Origin: Paractinoplanes polyasparticus
Lineage (GTDB): Bacteria; Actinomycetota; Actinomycetes; Mycobacteriales; Micromonosporaceae
Assembly: GCF_019710575.1 (NCBI RefSeq)
Contig: NZ_JAHWFK010000068.1
Location: forward strand, 1-50,306
DNA: 50,306 nt
Direction of reading: 5' to 3'
The position numbers were made by a program, and so were the translations under genes. The notes beneath the pieces were generated by a model. The model was not told the origin of the DNA and ran no database searches. It saw nothing but the letters and a program-made list of their open reading frames with translations. Within the stretch, counting starts at the first letter, position 1. Every line of letters starts with the position of its first letter. Shown in pieces: positions 22,347 through 30,185 of this stretch.

Positions 22347-22762
22347 GGCCCGGCTCCCGCCGCGTATCGCTCCCGCCGGTTCAGGTGATTGCCGAATGCC
22401 GCGGAATCGTACGGCGGCACGGCGTCATTCTGGTCTTTCAAGTGACTTCACTCCGCTTTCCGAATACGCAGCAGAATCGTTTGCCGATCCTTTTCGGCGT
22501 GGCCAACGTTCTGGCAAAGCGCGGGAGCTGTCAAGAACGGGCACCGCCGTTCGAGGCGCTACTTGACGGCTGCGCAAAAGGCGCGGTAGCAAGGCGTTCG
22601 GCCGGACCGGCTGGGGTTCGAGGGCCGTTCTCACAATTGTTCCGAAACTGAGCAGGTGCTCGCCTGCATGAGCCGCGGCCCCACGACCCGCCGAGCCCCG
22701 AGCGGGCGTGCCGCTGGCAGTATCGACCGCCTGTGCCGGCATTCTTGGTGGGAGGGCAAGGC
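22347..22762. promoter_or_regulatory. Divergent intergenic region of the lipopeptide cluster
   Basis: A 416-bp stretch between the methyltransferase gene (minus) and the phosphopantetheinyl transferase (plus). It is locally less GC-rich than its surroundings, especially 22425-22520. It must hold the promoter of the long biosynthetic operon and probably that of the PPTase. I see no convincing -35/-10 pair and no credible small gene. Confidence 0.45.
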
Positions 22763-23419
22763 TTGATCGGGACCACTCTGCCGTCGGCGGTCGTGACCGT
22801 CGAGGCGTTCGACGACGTACCGGGCGAGCCGCCGTTCCCGGGTGAGGAGGACCTCATCGCCGGAGCGGTCGAGTCCCGTCGCCGCGAGTTCATCACCGCC
22901 CGCCGCTGCGCGCGGGCGGCGCTGCGCGCCCTCGGTCACCCCGACGCGCCGATCCGTCCCGGCCCCAGGCGCGAGCCCCTGTGGCCGCCCGGCATCACCG
23001 GCAGCATCACACACTGCGCCGGTTACCGGGCCGCGGCCGTGGCCCGCACCACCGACGTGCCCCTGCTCGGCGTCGACGCCGAACCGAACGGCCCGCTGCC
23101 CGAGGGCATCGCGGAGTCGATCACCGTGCCGGGCGAGCCGGAGATGCTGGACCGGCTGGATCGCTCCCATCCCGGCACGCACTGGGCCCGGCTGCTGTTC
23201 AGCGCGAAGGAATCGGTCTACAAGGCCTGGTTCCCGGTGACCCGGCGCTGGCTGGGCTTCGAGGAGGCCCGCCTGACCATCGACCCCGCCGCCGGAACGT
23301 TCACGGCGGAACTGCTGGTGGACGGCGCCCGGATCGACGGCGGCCCCCCGCTGACCGTCCTGAACGGTCGCTTCGCCGTCGGCCGCAGCTTGGTCCTGAC
23401 TGCCGTGAGCTCGATGTGA
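22763..23419 (+). CDS. Sfp-type 4'-phosphopantetheinyl transferase (PptT/EntD family)
   Basis: A protein of about 218 residues with the three family blocks: GSITHCAGY, LGVDAEP (Mg-binding Asp and Glu) and FSAKESVYKAW. It converts apo carrier proteins to the holo form using coenzyme A and would serve the NRPS carrier domains and the stand-alone ACP here. The frame is open from GTG 22733. TTG 22763 has GGAGG 7 nt upstream and gives the family-like beginning MIGTTLPSAVVTVEAF, so I prefer it. Its stop overlaps the start of the next gene (ATGTGA), which indicates translational coupling to the phosphoesterase. It is transcribed away from the NRPS operon. Confidence 0.93.
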   Translation: MIGTTLPSAVVTVEAFDDVPGEPPFPGEEDLIAGAVESRRREFITARRCARAALRALGHPDAPIRPGPRREPLWPPGITGSITHCAGYRAAAVARTTDVPLLGVDAEPNGPLPEGIAESITVPGEPEMLDRLDRSHPGTHWARLLFSAKESVYKAWFPVTRRWLGFEEARLTIDPAAGTFTAELLVDGARIDGGPPLTVLNGRFAVGRSLVLTAVSSM

Positions 23420-24243
23420 CGGGGTCACTGCTGGCAGTCAGCGATCTGCACGTCTCGCACGCCGAGAACCGCCGCATCTTCGACCGGCTGCGCCCCGCGT
23501 CCCCGGACGACTGGCTGATCGTCGCCGGCGACGTGGCCGAGACGTTCGCCGACGTCGAGAAGGCCCTTCGCGCCCTGCGCGACCGGTTCCGGCAGGTGAT
23601 CTGGACACCCGGCAACCACGAGCTGTGGACCCAACCCGGCGACCCGGTGCAGCTGCGCGGCGAGCAGCGCTACCAGGCGCTGGTGCGGATGTGCTGTGAC
23701 ATCGGGGTGCTGACCCCCGAGGACGAGTACCTCGTGTGGCGCGGCGAGGGCGGCCCGGTCACGGTAGTGCCGTTGTTCCAGCTGTACGACTACTCCTTTC
23801 GCGTACCGGGCGCGCACACCAAGGAGGAGTCGCTGCGGCGCGCGTACGACGCCGGGGTGGTGTGCACCGACGAGATGCTGCTGCACCCCGACCCGTACCC
23901 GAGCCGGGAGGAATGGTGCTGGAGCCGGCTGCAGGAGACCGAGCGCCGGCTGGACGCCCTGGACCCCGCGACGCATACCGTCCTGGTGAGCCATTGGCCC
24001 CTGGTCCGGCAGCCGACGGACGTTCTGTGGTTACCGGATTTCGCGCAGTGGTGCGGAACCGAACGCACAGCCGACTGGCACACCCGGTACCGCGCGAAGG
24101 TCGCCGTCTACGGCCACCTGCACATCCCCCGCACCACGGAATACGACGGCGTCCGCTTCGAGGAGGTCTCCTTGGGCTACCCCGGCGAATGGCGCCGCCA
24201 CGGCGACCAGCCCGACCCGGTCCGTCGCATCCTGCGCCCGTGA
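23416..24243 (+). CDS. Metallophosphoesterase, probable phosphopantetheinyl hydrolase (PptH-like)
   Basis: A 275-residue calcineurin-like phosphoesterase with the metal-binding series SDLHVSH, GDVAE, GNHE, SHWP and GHLH in order. GTG 23416 lies inside the last codons of the PPTase, so the two genes are translationally coupled. The same arrangement is known in Mycobacterium tuberculosis, where PptH (Rv2795c) is encoded with PptT (Rv2794c) and removes phosphopantetheine from carrier proteins. A counter-enzyme role for the PPTase is therefore the most economical proposal. The fold is certain; the substrate is inferred from the family and pairing. Confidence 0.9.
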   Translation: MTGSLLAVSDLHVSHAENRRIFDRLRPASPDDWLIVAGDVAETFADVEKALRALRDRFRQVIWTPGNHELWTQPGDPVQLRGEQRYQALVRMCCDIGVLTPEDEYLVWRGEGGPVTVVPLFQLYDYSFRVPGAHTKEESLRRAYDAGVVCTDEMLLHPDPYPSREEWCWSRLQETERRLDALDPATHTVLVSHWPLVRQPTDVLWLPDFAQWCGTERTADWHTRYRAKVAVYGHLHIPRTTEYDGVRFEEVSLGYPGEWRRHGDQPDPVRRILRP

Positions 24244-24254
24244 AGACATGGTCT

Positions 24255-24276
24255 CGTCATGGCGCTGGACATGACG
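24255..24276. terminator. Short hairpin between convergent genes
   Basis: CGTCATG (24255-24261) and CATGACG (24270-24276) form a 7-bp stem between the convergent phosphoesterase and FMN reductase stop codons. It is a weak candidate bidirectional terminator. Confidence 0.35.
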
Positions 24277-24280
24277 GAGA

Positions 24281-24964
24281 TCAGGTTTCGCCGCGCGCCA
24301 GGCGCATCAGGTCGCTGTCCAGGTCGATGTCGGCCGCCGTGCGCTGGGCCCGGGTCGCGTTACCGCCGAAGGTGTGCTGGTAACCGGACCAGCCACCGTC
24401 GGCGATGTCGCGGCTGACACCGCTGGCGATCAGGGCGACCAGTTCGCCGGCGGCCCGGTCGACGCGCTTGGACAGATCCGCCGCTCCCCAGTCCTCGGGC
24501 GCCGCGAACAGCGACGTCGGCGCCGGCAGGGCGCGCAGGAACGCGAACAGCGGCCGCAGGTGGTCGTCGGCCACCATCGCGTGGCGGGCCGATCCCGCCG
24601 TCGCGGCGAGCAGGACGGGCTTGGCGATCAGCAGGTCGTTGTCGAGCACGTCGATGAACGACTTGAACAGTCCGCTGAGCCCGGCCTTGTAGACCGGTGT
24701 GGAGACGATGACGGCGTCGGCCGCGGCGAGGTGCCCGATCGCTTCCTGGACGGCAGCGGTCGGCAGCCCGCTGACCAGGGTCCGCGCGACTTCGGCAGCG
24801 ATCGGAGCGAGTTCGATCACGCGGACCGTGGTGTTGCGGCCGCTGTCCCGCAGGCGGGTGACGACGGCCTGAGCGGCCCGATCGGCGAGCATGCGCGTGG
24901 TGGACGGTTCGCTGGTGCCGGCGCTGATCGCGGTGATCTGCGCGGGGGCTTCACCGAAGCTCAT
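24281..24964 (-). CDS. NADPH-dependent FMN reductase (CE1759/SsuE-like)
   Basis: A 227-residue flavodoxin-like reductase. The phosphate-binding loop is ISAGTSEPSTTRMLAD, and VSTPVYKAGLSGLFKSFID is the typical central block. It should supply reduced FMN. Its ATG overlaps the stop of the upstream luciferase-like monooxygenase gene (ATGA at 24961-24964), so the two are made together as a two-component monooxygenase system, like the CE1758/CE1759 pairs of other actinobacteria. The substrate is unknown. Confidence 0.92.
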   Translation of the reverse strand: MSFGEAPAQITAISAGTSEPSTTRMLADRAAQAVVTRLRDSGRNTTVRVIELAPIAAEVARTLVSGLPTAAVQEAIGHLAAADAVIVSTPVYKAGLSGLFKSFIDVLDNDLLIAKPVLLAATAGSARHAMVADDHLRPLFAFLRALPAPTSLFAAPEDWGAADLSKRVDRAAGELVALIASGVSRDIADGGWSGYQHTFGGNATRAQRTAADIDLDSDLMRLARGET

Positions 24965-26148
24965 GCGTGCCTCGGCATGGTCGCGGGCTTCTCCGGGTCG
25001 CTGTCCAGGTAGGGCAGCGCGCCGGAGGTGTTGTCACCCTGATTGGGCCGGGGCCGGGCCTGGCGCGTCTCGCCGTCGCCGTAGGCGGCCGCGACCAGCG
25101 AGCCGTGGGTCGGGGCGTCCGGGACACCGGGCGCCCGCCGCGACTCCATCTCCTTGCGCAGCACGGGCACCACCTCGGTGGCCAGCAGTTCGACCTGCTC
25201 GAGCACGAGTTCGACCGGCATCGAGCCGAGGTCGACGACCCACAGTTGCCGCTGGTAGTCGCCGAAGCCCTCCTGGAAGGTGAGGGTCTTGTCGATCACT
25301 TCCTGAGGTGAGCCGACCGACAGCGGAGTGCCTTCGGCGAACTGTTCCAGGCTGGTGCCGCGGAACATCGGGTAGTTCTCGAAGTACGGCCGGAACCGGT
25401 CGTAGGCGTCCTGGGACCGCTTGGCGATGAACGCCTGCCCGCCGAGCCCGACGAACGCGTCCTCGGCCCGGCCGTGCCCGTAATCCGCGAACCGCTGCCG
25501 GTAGAAGTCGATCAGCGGTTTGAAGTGAAAGTTCGGGGCCAGGATGTGATTCGCGAAATAGCCGTTGCCATAGAAAGCAGCCTGCTCGGCGATCTCCGGC
25601 GTACGGATCGCACCGTGCCACACGAAAGGCGGAATCCCGTCCAGCGGCCGCGGCGTCGCGGTGAACCCCTGCAGCGCAGTGCGGAACTTGCCCTCCCAGT
25701 CCACCACGTCCTCGCGCCACAGCCGGTGCAGCAGGTTGTAGTTCTCCAGCGCGAGCGGGATCCCCTGGCGGATGTCCTGGCCGAACCAGGGGTAGACCGG
25801 CACGGTGTTGCCCCGGCCCAGCATGAGATCCAGCCGGCCCTGGGCGAGGTGCTGCACGAACGCGTAGTCCTCGGCGATCCGCACCGGGTCGTTGGTGGTG
25901 ATCAGGGTGATCGAGGTCGACAGCAGGATCTGCCGGGTCTCCGCCGCCAGGTAGCCGAGCAGAGCCGGTGGGCTGGACGAGACGAAGGGCGGATTGTGGT
26001 GCTCACCGACGGCGAACACATCCAGCCCCAGCTCGTCGGCGGCCTTCGCGACCCGGACGGTGTCCAGGATGCGCTGCGCTTCCGAACGGGGAATGCCGGT
26101 GGTCGGGTCGGGGGCGATGTCGCCGACGCCGAAGATGCCGAACTGCAT
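24961..26148 (-). CDS. LLM-class flavin-dependent monooxygenase (CE1758-like)
   Basis: A 395-residue luciferase-like monooxygenase. The TIM-barrel pattern includes ADELGLDVFAVGEHHNPPF, LLSTSITLITTNDPVR and GRLDLMLGRG. The C-terminal tail of about 45 residues is polar and probably disordered. It depends on reduced flavin from the reductase gene that overlaps its 3' end. ATG 26148 is preceded by AAAGGA, and that ribosome-binding sequence lies in one arm of an inverted repeat (26155-26186). It follows the marR gene on the same strand, which suggests control by that regulator. The substrate cannot be read from the sequence. Confidence 0.92.
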   Translation of the reverse strand: MQFGIFGVGDIAPDPTTGIPRSEAQRILDTVRVAKAADELGLDVFAVGEHHNPPFVSSSPPALLGYLAAETRQILLSTSITLITTNDPVRIAEDYAFVQHLAQGRLDLMLGRGNTVPVYPWFGQDIRQGIPLALENYNLLHRLWREDVVDWEGKFRTALQGFTATPRPLDGIPPFVWHGAIRTPEIAEQAAFYGNGYFANHILAPNFHFKPLIDFYRQRFADYGHGRAEDAFVGLGGQAFIAKRSQDAYDRFRPYFENYPMFRGTSLEQFAEGTPLSVGSPQEVIDKTLTFQEGFGDYQRQLWVVDLGSMPVELVLEQVELLATEVVPVLRKEMESRRAPGVPDAPTHGSLVAAAYGDGETRQARPRPNQGDNTSGALPYLDSDPEKPATMPRHA

Positions 26149-26154
26149 GACAAG

Positions 26155-26186
26155 GGTCCTTTCACTGGCGGTGCGGTGAAGGGACC
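26155..26186 (-). promoter_or_regulatory. Inverted repeat covering the ribosome-binding site of the monooxygenase gene
   Basis: Arms 26155-26165 and 26176-26186 pair over 11 positions, one of them G-U, around a 10-nt loop. In the transcript the downstream arm contains AAAGGA, the Shine-Dalgarno of the ATG at 26148. Folding would mask the start; it may also act as a partial terminator after marR or as a protein site. Confidence 0.5.
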
Positions 26187-26236
26187 GTGCGGGTGCATGA
26201 AGGCCGGAGCGCGCGGTCGCCTGCGAGAGTCGGGAT

Positions 26237-26716
26237 TCAGTCGTGCGGGCCCAGGGCGAGATGACGCCTCAAGGCGTTGGTCGCCTCGTCGATGTGAGCC
26301 AGCTGGTCGTCGGTGAGCGCGTCGACAAACATTTCGCGTACGGCTCGCAGGTGCGGCACGGTGGCCGCGTGGAAAGTCTCCGCGCCCGCATCCGTCATGA
26401 CCACATCGATGCCGTGGACGTCGTCGGCACAGGAGACCCGGCGCAGGAGCCCGCGCTTCTCCATTCGCCCCAGGTGATGCGACAACCGGCTGCGCTCCCA
26501 CTCGATCTGCGAAGCCAGAGCCGAGGACCGCAGTGTGTGCTGCTCGGCCTCGCTCAGCGCGAGCAGCACCACGTAGTCCCCCGACGACAACGATGTCTCA
26601 TGCTGCAACCGGCCGGCCAGCCGCAGCCGTACCGCCTCAGCCGTCTCGACGTAATTACGCCAGACCCGCAGTTGTTCCTGCGTCGGCAACACCCGGCGCC
26701 TGGCCCGCTTCATCAT
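26237..26716 (-). CDS. MarR-family transcriptional regulator
   Basis: A 159-residue winged-helix regulator of the MarR type. TLRSSALASQIEWERSRLSHHLGRMEKRGLL is the recognition helix region, followed by the wing and C-terminal dimerisation helices. Two adjacent ATG codons (26716 and 26713) lie behind GGGAGG; the second has the better spacing. Two palindromic 14-bp sites directly upstream are probably its own operators. It precedes the monooxygenase/reductase genes on the same strand and most likely represses the three-gene operon until a small-molecule inducer binds. The inducer is unknown. Confidence 0.93.
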   Translation of the reverse strand: MMKRARRRVLPTQEQLRVWRNYVETAEAVRLRLAGRLQHETSLSSGDYVVLLALSEAEQHTLRSSALASQIEWERSRLSHHLGRMEKRGLLRRVSCADDVHGIDVVMTDAGAETFHAATVPHLRAVREMFVDALTDDQLAHIDEATNALRRHLALGPHD

Positions 26717-26725
26717 GCCTCCCGA

Positions 26726-26766
26726 GTTGACACGTCAACCGTAGCACTCGGAATTGACGTGTCAAC
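26726..26766. promoter_or_regulatory. Twin MarR operators
   Basis: GTTGACACGTCAAC (26726-26739) and ATTGACGTGTCAAC (26753-26766) are near-palindromes and nearly reverse complements of each other. Their centres are 27 bp apart, in the 62 bp between the esterase stop and the marR start. The embedded TTGAC could also serve as a -35 element, so binding would block the promoter. Confidence 0.72.
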
Positions 26767-26778
26767 TCACCATCTCCC

Positions 26779-28089
26779 TCAGGCCTGGCTCCAACGCTGG
26801 TTCGCGCCGGTGTGACAACTCCACACGACCACGGCTGTGCCGTTGGCGGTGCCGGCACCATTGACGTCGAGACACATCCCCGTCTGGACGTTGCTGATCG
26901 TGCCGTTGCTGTTGACGTTCCACTGTTGGTTCGCGCTGCCCACGCAGTCCCCGATCCGTGCCCGCGCGCCCGCACCGGAGTTCGCGGGAATTTCCAGGCA
27001 CTTGCCCATCACCTGCAGGGTCTGGCCGTTGCGGGTGAACTGCTGGTTGGCGTTGGTGTGACAGTCCCAGACAATCATCTGGGAACCGCTGGCCGAGCTG
27101 GCGCCGTTGACGTCGAGGCAGCGACCGGACGACTCCCCGCGCAGCCGGAAGGTGGTGGGGTTCGGGCTTGTCCCTCCGGTGAAGAACCGCCACACCTCCT
27201 CCTTGACCCAGCTGCGGGCGCCGCTCTCGCAGCCGGCACAGCCATCCACGGGGCCTTGCTGGTGCCCGCCGTCGAAGGCTGCCCAGACCACCGGGTAGCC
27301 CTCGCGGCACCCGGAGTACGTCGTGGTGATGTGGGTCCGGCTACCCGCGACCGGCTCCGGCGGGTTCTGCGGGGTGCAGCCGTTGTTCCGGACGAACCGG
27401 TCCCGCAGTGCCCGCCCGGCGGCGGGATTGTCACCGACACCGTGGATGCCCATGTAGGCGAACGGCTGGGTGCCGCCGCTGCATCCGCTGATCGGCCCGG
27501 GAGCGGCGATGGCCGCCACCGCACGGAAGACGGTCGGCCGGGCACACGCCAGCGCGTAGCTCATGGCGCCGCCGTAGCTGAAGCCGAGCGAGAAGCGCTG
27601 TGCCGTGTCGATGCACAGGGCGTTGTCGAGCCGACTGATCATGTCGTCGACGAAGGTGACGTCCTCGCCGCCGGAGTTGGCCCAGCCGTTACCGATGCCC
27701 TGCGGCGCGACGAAGATCGCGCTGTTGTCCGCCAGCCGTCGCAGTCCGTAGTGGGCGTAGACGTCCCCGTCGCTCCCGCCCGACGCGACAGCCTCGGCGG
27801 TGCCACCCCACCAGTGGAAGCCGAATATCAGCCGATACTGCCGGTTGCTGTCGTAGTTGCCGGGGACGCTCAGGATGAACGAGCGACTCTTGCCTCCGCT
27901 CTGGATGGTGTGTGTTCCGTTGGCCAGAGTCGGGGCCTTGCCGCACCCGGGGGTCGCCGCGGCCGCCACGGGGCCGGCGGCCGGCGCTGTTCCGCCGGCC
28001 GCACTGCCCTCCGCCGCGGCACCGGTAGCCAGGACGAGCAGGAGCGCGACCGCCGCCGATCCCGAGAACAATCTGTGCTTGGACATCAC
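26779..28089 (-). CDS. Secreted CE1/LpqC-type esterase with ricin-type (CBM13) lectin domain
   Basis: A 436-residue exported protein. A signal peptide (about 1-32, LLLVLATGAAAEGSA) is followed by an alpha/beta-hydrolase of the polyhydroxybutyrate depolymerase/feruloyl esterase group. The nucleophile motif is GFSYGG near residue 170, and a probable catalytic His lies in FDGGHQQ. From about residue 312 a ricin-B-like domain shows the repeated QxW units (NQQF, NQQW, NQRW) and CLDVNG blocks that bind sugar polymers. It probably de-esterifies plant or microbial polysaccharide outside the cell. It is a single gene between the isomerase and marR; no operator was recognised upstream. Confidence 0.9.
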   Translation of the reverse strand: MMSKHRLFSGSAAVALLLVLATGAAAEGSAAGGTAPAAGPVAAAATPGCGKAPTLANGTHTIQSGGKSRSFILSVPGNYDSNRQYRLIFGFHWWGGTAEAVASGGSDGDVYAHYGLRRLADNSAIFVAPQGIGNGWANSGGEDVTFVDDMISRLDNALCIDTAQRFSLGFSYGGAMSYALACARPTVFRAVAAIAAPGPISGCSGGTQPFAYMGIHGVGDNPAAGRALRDRFVRNNGCTPQNPPEPVAGSRTHITTTYSGCREGYPVVWAAFDGGHQQGPVDGCAGCESGARSWVKEEVWRFFTGGTSPNPTTFRLRGESSGRCLDVNGASSASGSQMIVWDCHTNANQQFTRNGQTLQVMGKCLEIPANSGAGARARIGDCVGSANQQWNVNSNGTISNVQTGMCLDVNGAGTANGTAVVVWSCHTGANQRWSQA

Positions 28090-28140
28090 GGATTCCTTCC
28101 ATCAGTTGGAGACGCTGGAGTTGAGCCGGCCGGCCCACCC

Positions 28141-28992
28141 TCATCGCAGAAGCCGTCGCAGATGGTTCAGTCCGTCGAGGGCGAGGCGGTCCTGCGACGG
28201 GGCCAGCGGGCGCCAGATCGACGCGGCGGTCGCGATCGTCTCGTTCTCCGCCGTGAACGACTCGATGCACACCGCGCCGTCGTATCCGGTTCCGTCCAGC
28301 ACCGCCAGGAAGCGGAGCCAGTCGAAGTGGTCCGCCCCGGGCGCCCCACGGTCGGTGCCGCTGACCTGAACGTGCTTGATGTGCGGTCCGGCGGTGGCCA
28401 GAGCGGCGTACGGGTCGGCCTCCTCGATGTTGAGGTGATAGGTGTCGATCATCACGCCGACCGTGGACGGCAGCCCGCTGATCATTTCGAGGGTCTGCCC
28501 GATGGTGTTGACGACGCTCGTCTCGTACCGGTTGAGCGGTTCCACGCCGATCGACACACCGCGTTCACCGGCGTGGTCGGCGACCGGCGTGATCGCCCGG
28601 CGGAACTCCGCGTAACACGCCGTGCGGGCCGCGTCGGTCATCCGCCACGTCCGGCCCACCGCCGCGTAGACCGGCCCGCCGACGCACGGCGCGCCGACCG
28701 CCGCCGCGCTGTCCACGCAGCCCTTCAGATAGGCGACGGTCGCCTCGACGACGGCCGGGGCGGTGCCGACGAGGTCCCGGCCGGGTGGCGTGACCGCGCA
28801 GACGGCGGCCGCGGTGAGGCCGTGTGCCGCCAGCAGGTCGCGGGTGCGGACCGGGTCCCAGTCGCCGGGTTGCTCGATCGGCAGCTCGACCGTGTCGAAG
28901 CCGAACGCGGCGATCCGCGGGATCAGCGCGGCCAGGGCCTCGTCGTCGACCGGCGAGGCCCACACCCAGGGGTTCACACCGACAGCGCGCAC
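28141..28992 (-). CDS. Sugar phosphate isomerase/epimerase (xylose isomerase-like TIM barrel)
   Basis: A 283-residue AP-endonuclease-2/xylose-isomerase-like barrel. Metal-ligand type motifs include VELPIEQPGDWDP, SIGVEPLNRYET, VMIDTYHLNIEE and the C-terminal IESFTAEN. The family includes D-psicose/tagatose 3-epimerases and related ketose-isomerising enzymes. Start GTG 28992 lies 5 bp after the stop of the substrate-binding protein gene. It is therefore the last gene of the ABC sugar operon and probably handles the imported sugar. The exact substrate is not determined. Confidence 0.88.
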   Translation of the reverse strand: MRAVGVNPWVWASPVDDEALAALIPRIAAFGFDTVELPIEQPGDWDPVRTRDLLAAHGLTAAAVCAVTPPGRDLVGTAPAVVEATVAYLKGCVDSAAAVGAPCVGGPVYAAVGRTWRMTDAARTACYAEFRRAITPVADHAGERGVSIGVEPLNRYETSVVNTIGQTLEMISGLPSTVGVMIDTYHLNIEEADPYAALATAGPHIKHVQVSGTDRGAPGADHFDWLRFLAVLDGTGYDGAVCIESFTAENETIATAASIWRPLAPSQDRLALDGLNHLRRLLR

Positions 28993-28997
28993 GGTGG

Positions 28998-30176
28998 CTA
29001 CTTCCAGCGCTGCGGATAGCCGGGCAGGCCGGTGCAGCCGCACATCGCGTAGTGCAGCGGGGGCATCTGCGGGTCGAGGTAGTCGTCGAGGTTCTCCTGG
29101 GTGATGGTGGGCTGCGGCAGCTTCCACGGGGCGGAGACCGGCTTGCCGTCGAGGATCCGCAGTGCGGCGATGACGGGCGTACGCCATTGGTAGGTCGGGT
29201 AGGTCGGCGCGATGGCCGTAAGTCCTTCGTCCTTCCACAGGCGCAGGAAGTCGAGCTGGTCCTCACCGTTGATCGGGGGCACCGGCTTGCCCGCGTCCTG
29301 GAACGCTTCGACCGCCGCGACCGCGACCGCGCCGGCGTCCATCCAGACGCCGTCGATCGTGCCGTGCCGCTGGAGGTAGTCGTCGACGATCTTCTTGGTC
29401 TTCGCCGGGTCGCCGTCGGTGAACTCGACGCCCACCACGTCCACCTTCGCGCGGTCGAAGACGAGCTTCGCGGCCGACCAGCGGGTCTCGAGCACGTCGA
29501 CCCCCGGCAGGATCCGCAGGGCGAGAACCTTGCCACCTGGTTTCACCTTCTGGGCGACGAATTCCGCCCCGACGTGACCGAACCCGTATCCGCCGATCGG
29601 GTTGATGTAGGTCACCGGGCACGTCGTCTCGACGCCACGGTCGAACACGACAACGGGGACGCCGGTGCGGCACGCCGCCTCGACCGCCGGGGTCAGCGTC
29701 GCGGTGGTGTTGGGCGAGATGATGAGCGCGTCGCAGCCCCTGCCGAGCAGGTCGTTGATGTCGGCGATCTGCTTCTGGTCCTTGCCCTCGGCGTCGACGT
29801 GCACGAACTCGGAGATCTGGTCGCGGTGGGTCTCGACCTCGGCCTGCATGGTCTTGAACCCGACCTGACGCCACGGATTGTTCAGCGCCGCGTTGGAGAA
29901 GCAGATCTTGTGCGGGCCCGCCTTCTTGAAGGAGGCGGTGTCCACCGTGCTCGGGTTGAGCACCTGCTCCCACGGTTTGCCGGCCGGCCCCGTCGCGGTG
30001 GCCCCGAGCATCGCCAGCTCGGCCTCGTAGTCGCTGCGCACGAAGAACTTCGACTGCTCACCGGTGCCCGCGTCCGCGGCGGGCGGGCCGGAGGCGCTGG
30101 TCGCCGGCTCGTCGGTGGAGCAGCCGGCGAGGGCCAGCACGATGACAACGGCCAGCGATGGAATGGAACGTCGCAC
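28998..30176 (-). CDS. Sugar ABC transporter substrate-binding lipoprotein
   Basis: A 392-residue periplasmic-binding-protein-1-like (RbsB-type) protein. A lipoprotein signal with lipobox LAGC puts the modified Cys near residue 19. A flexible Ala/Gly/Thr-rich linker follows, then the two-lobed binding domain (ICFSNAALNNPWRQVG; GCDALIISPNTTATLTPAVEAA; VPVVVFDRGV). It is membrane-anchored outside the cell and delivers a sugar to the two permeases encoded upstream. It lies 9 bp after the permease stop on the minus strand. The ligand is unknown; the neighbouring isomerase suggests a pentose or ketose. Confidence 0.93.
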   Translation of the reverse strand: MRRSIPSLAVVIVLALAGCSTDEPATSASGPPAADAGTGEQSKFFVRSDYEAELAMLGATATGPAGKPWEQVLNPSTVDTASFKKAGPHKICFSNAALNNPWRQVGFKTMQAEVETHRDQISEFVHVDAEGKDQKQIADINDLLGRGCDALIISPNTTATLTPAVEAACRTGVPVVVFDRGVETTCPVTYINPIGGYGFGHVGAEFVAQKVKPGGKVLALRILPGVDVLETRWSAAKLVFDRAKVDVVGVEFTDGDPAKTKKIVDDYLQRHGTIDGVWMDAGAVAVAAVEAFQDAGKPVPPINGEDQLDFLRLWKDEGLTAIAPTYPTYQWRTPVIAALRILDGKPVSAPWKLPQPTITQENLDDYLDPQMPPLHYAMCGCTGLPGYPQRWK

Positions 30177-30185
30177 AATGTTCCC

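Noticed and set aside
22385..22651. A short plus-strand frame in the divergent region of the lipopeptide cluster
   Set aside because: No ribosome-binding site, no coding character and no similarity I recognise. It overlaps the region where the biosynthetic operon promoter should be.
26812..29019. A 735-codon plus-strand frame across the esterase and isomerase region
   Set aside because: It spans two genes and their intergenic gap on the opposite strand and has no domain or plausible start. It is a GC-driven shadow.
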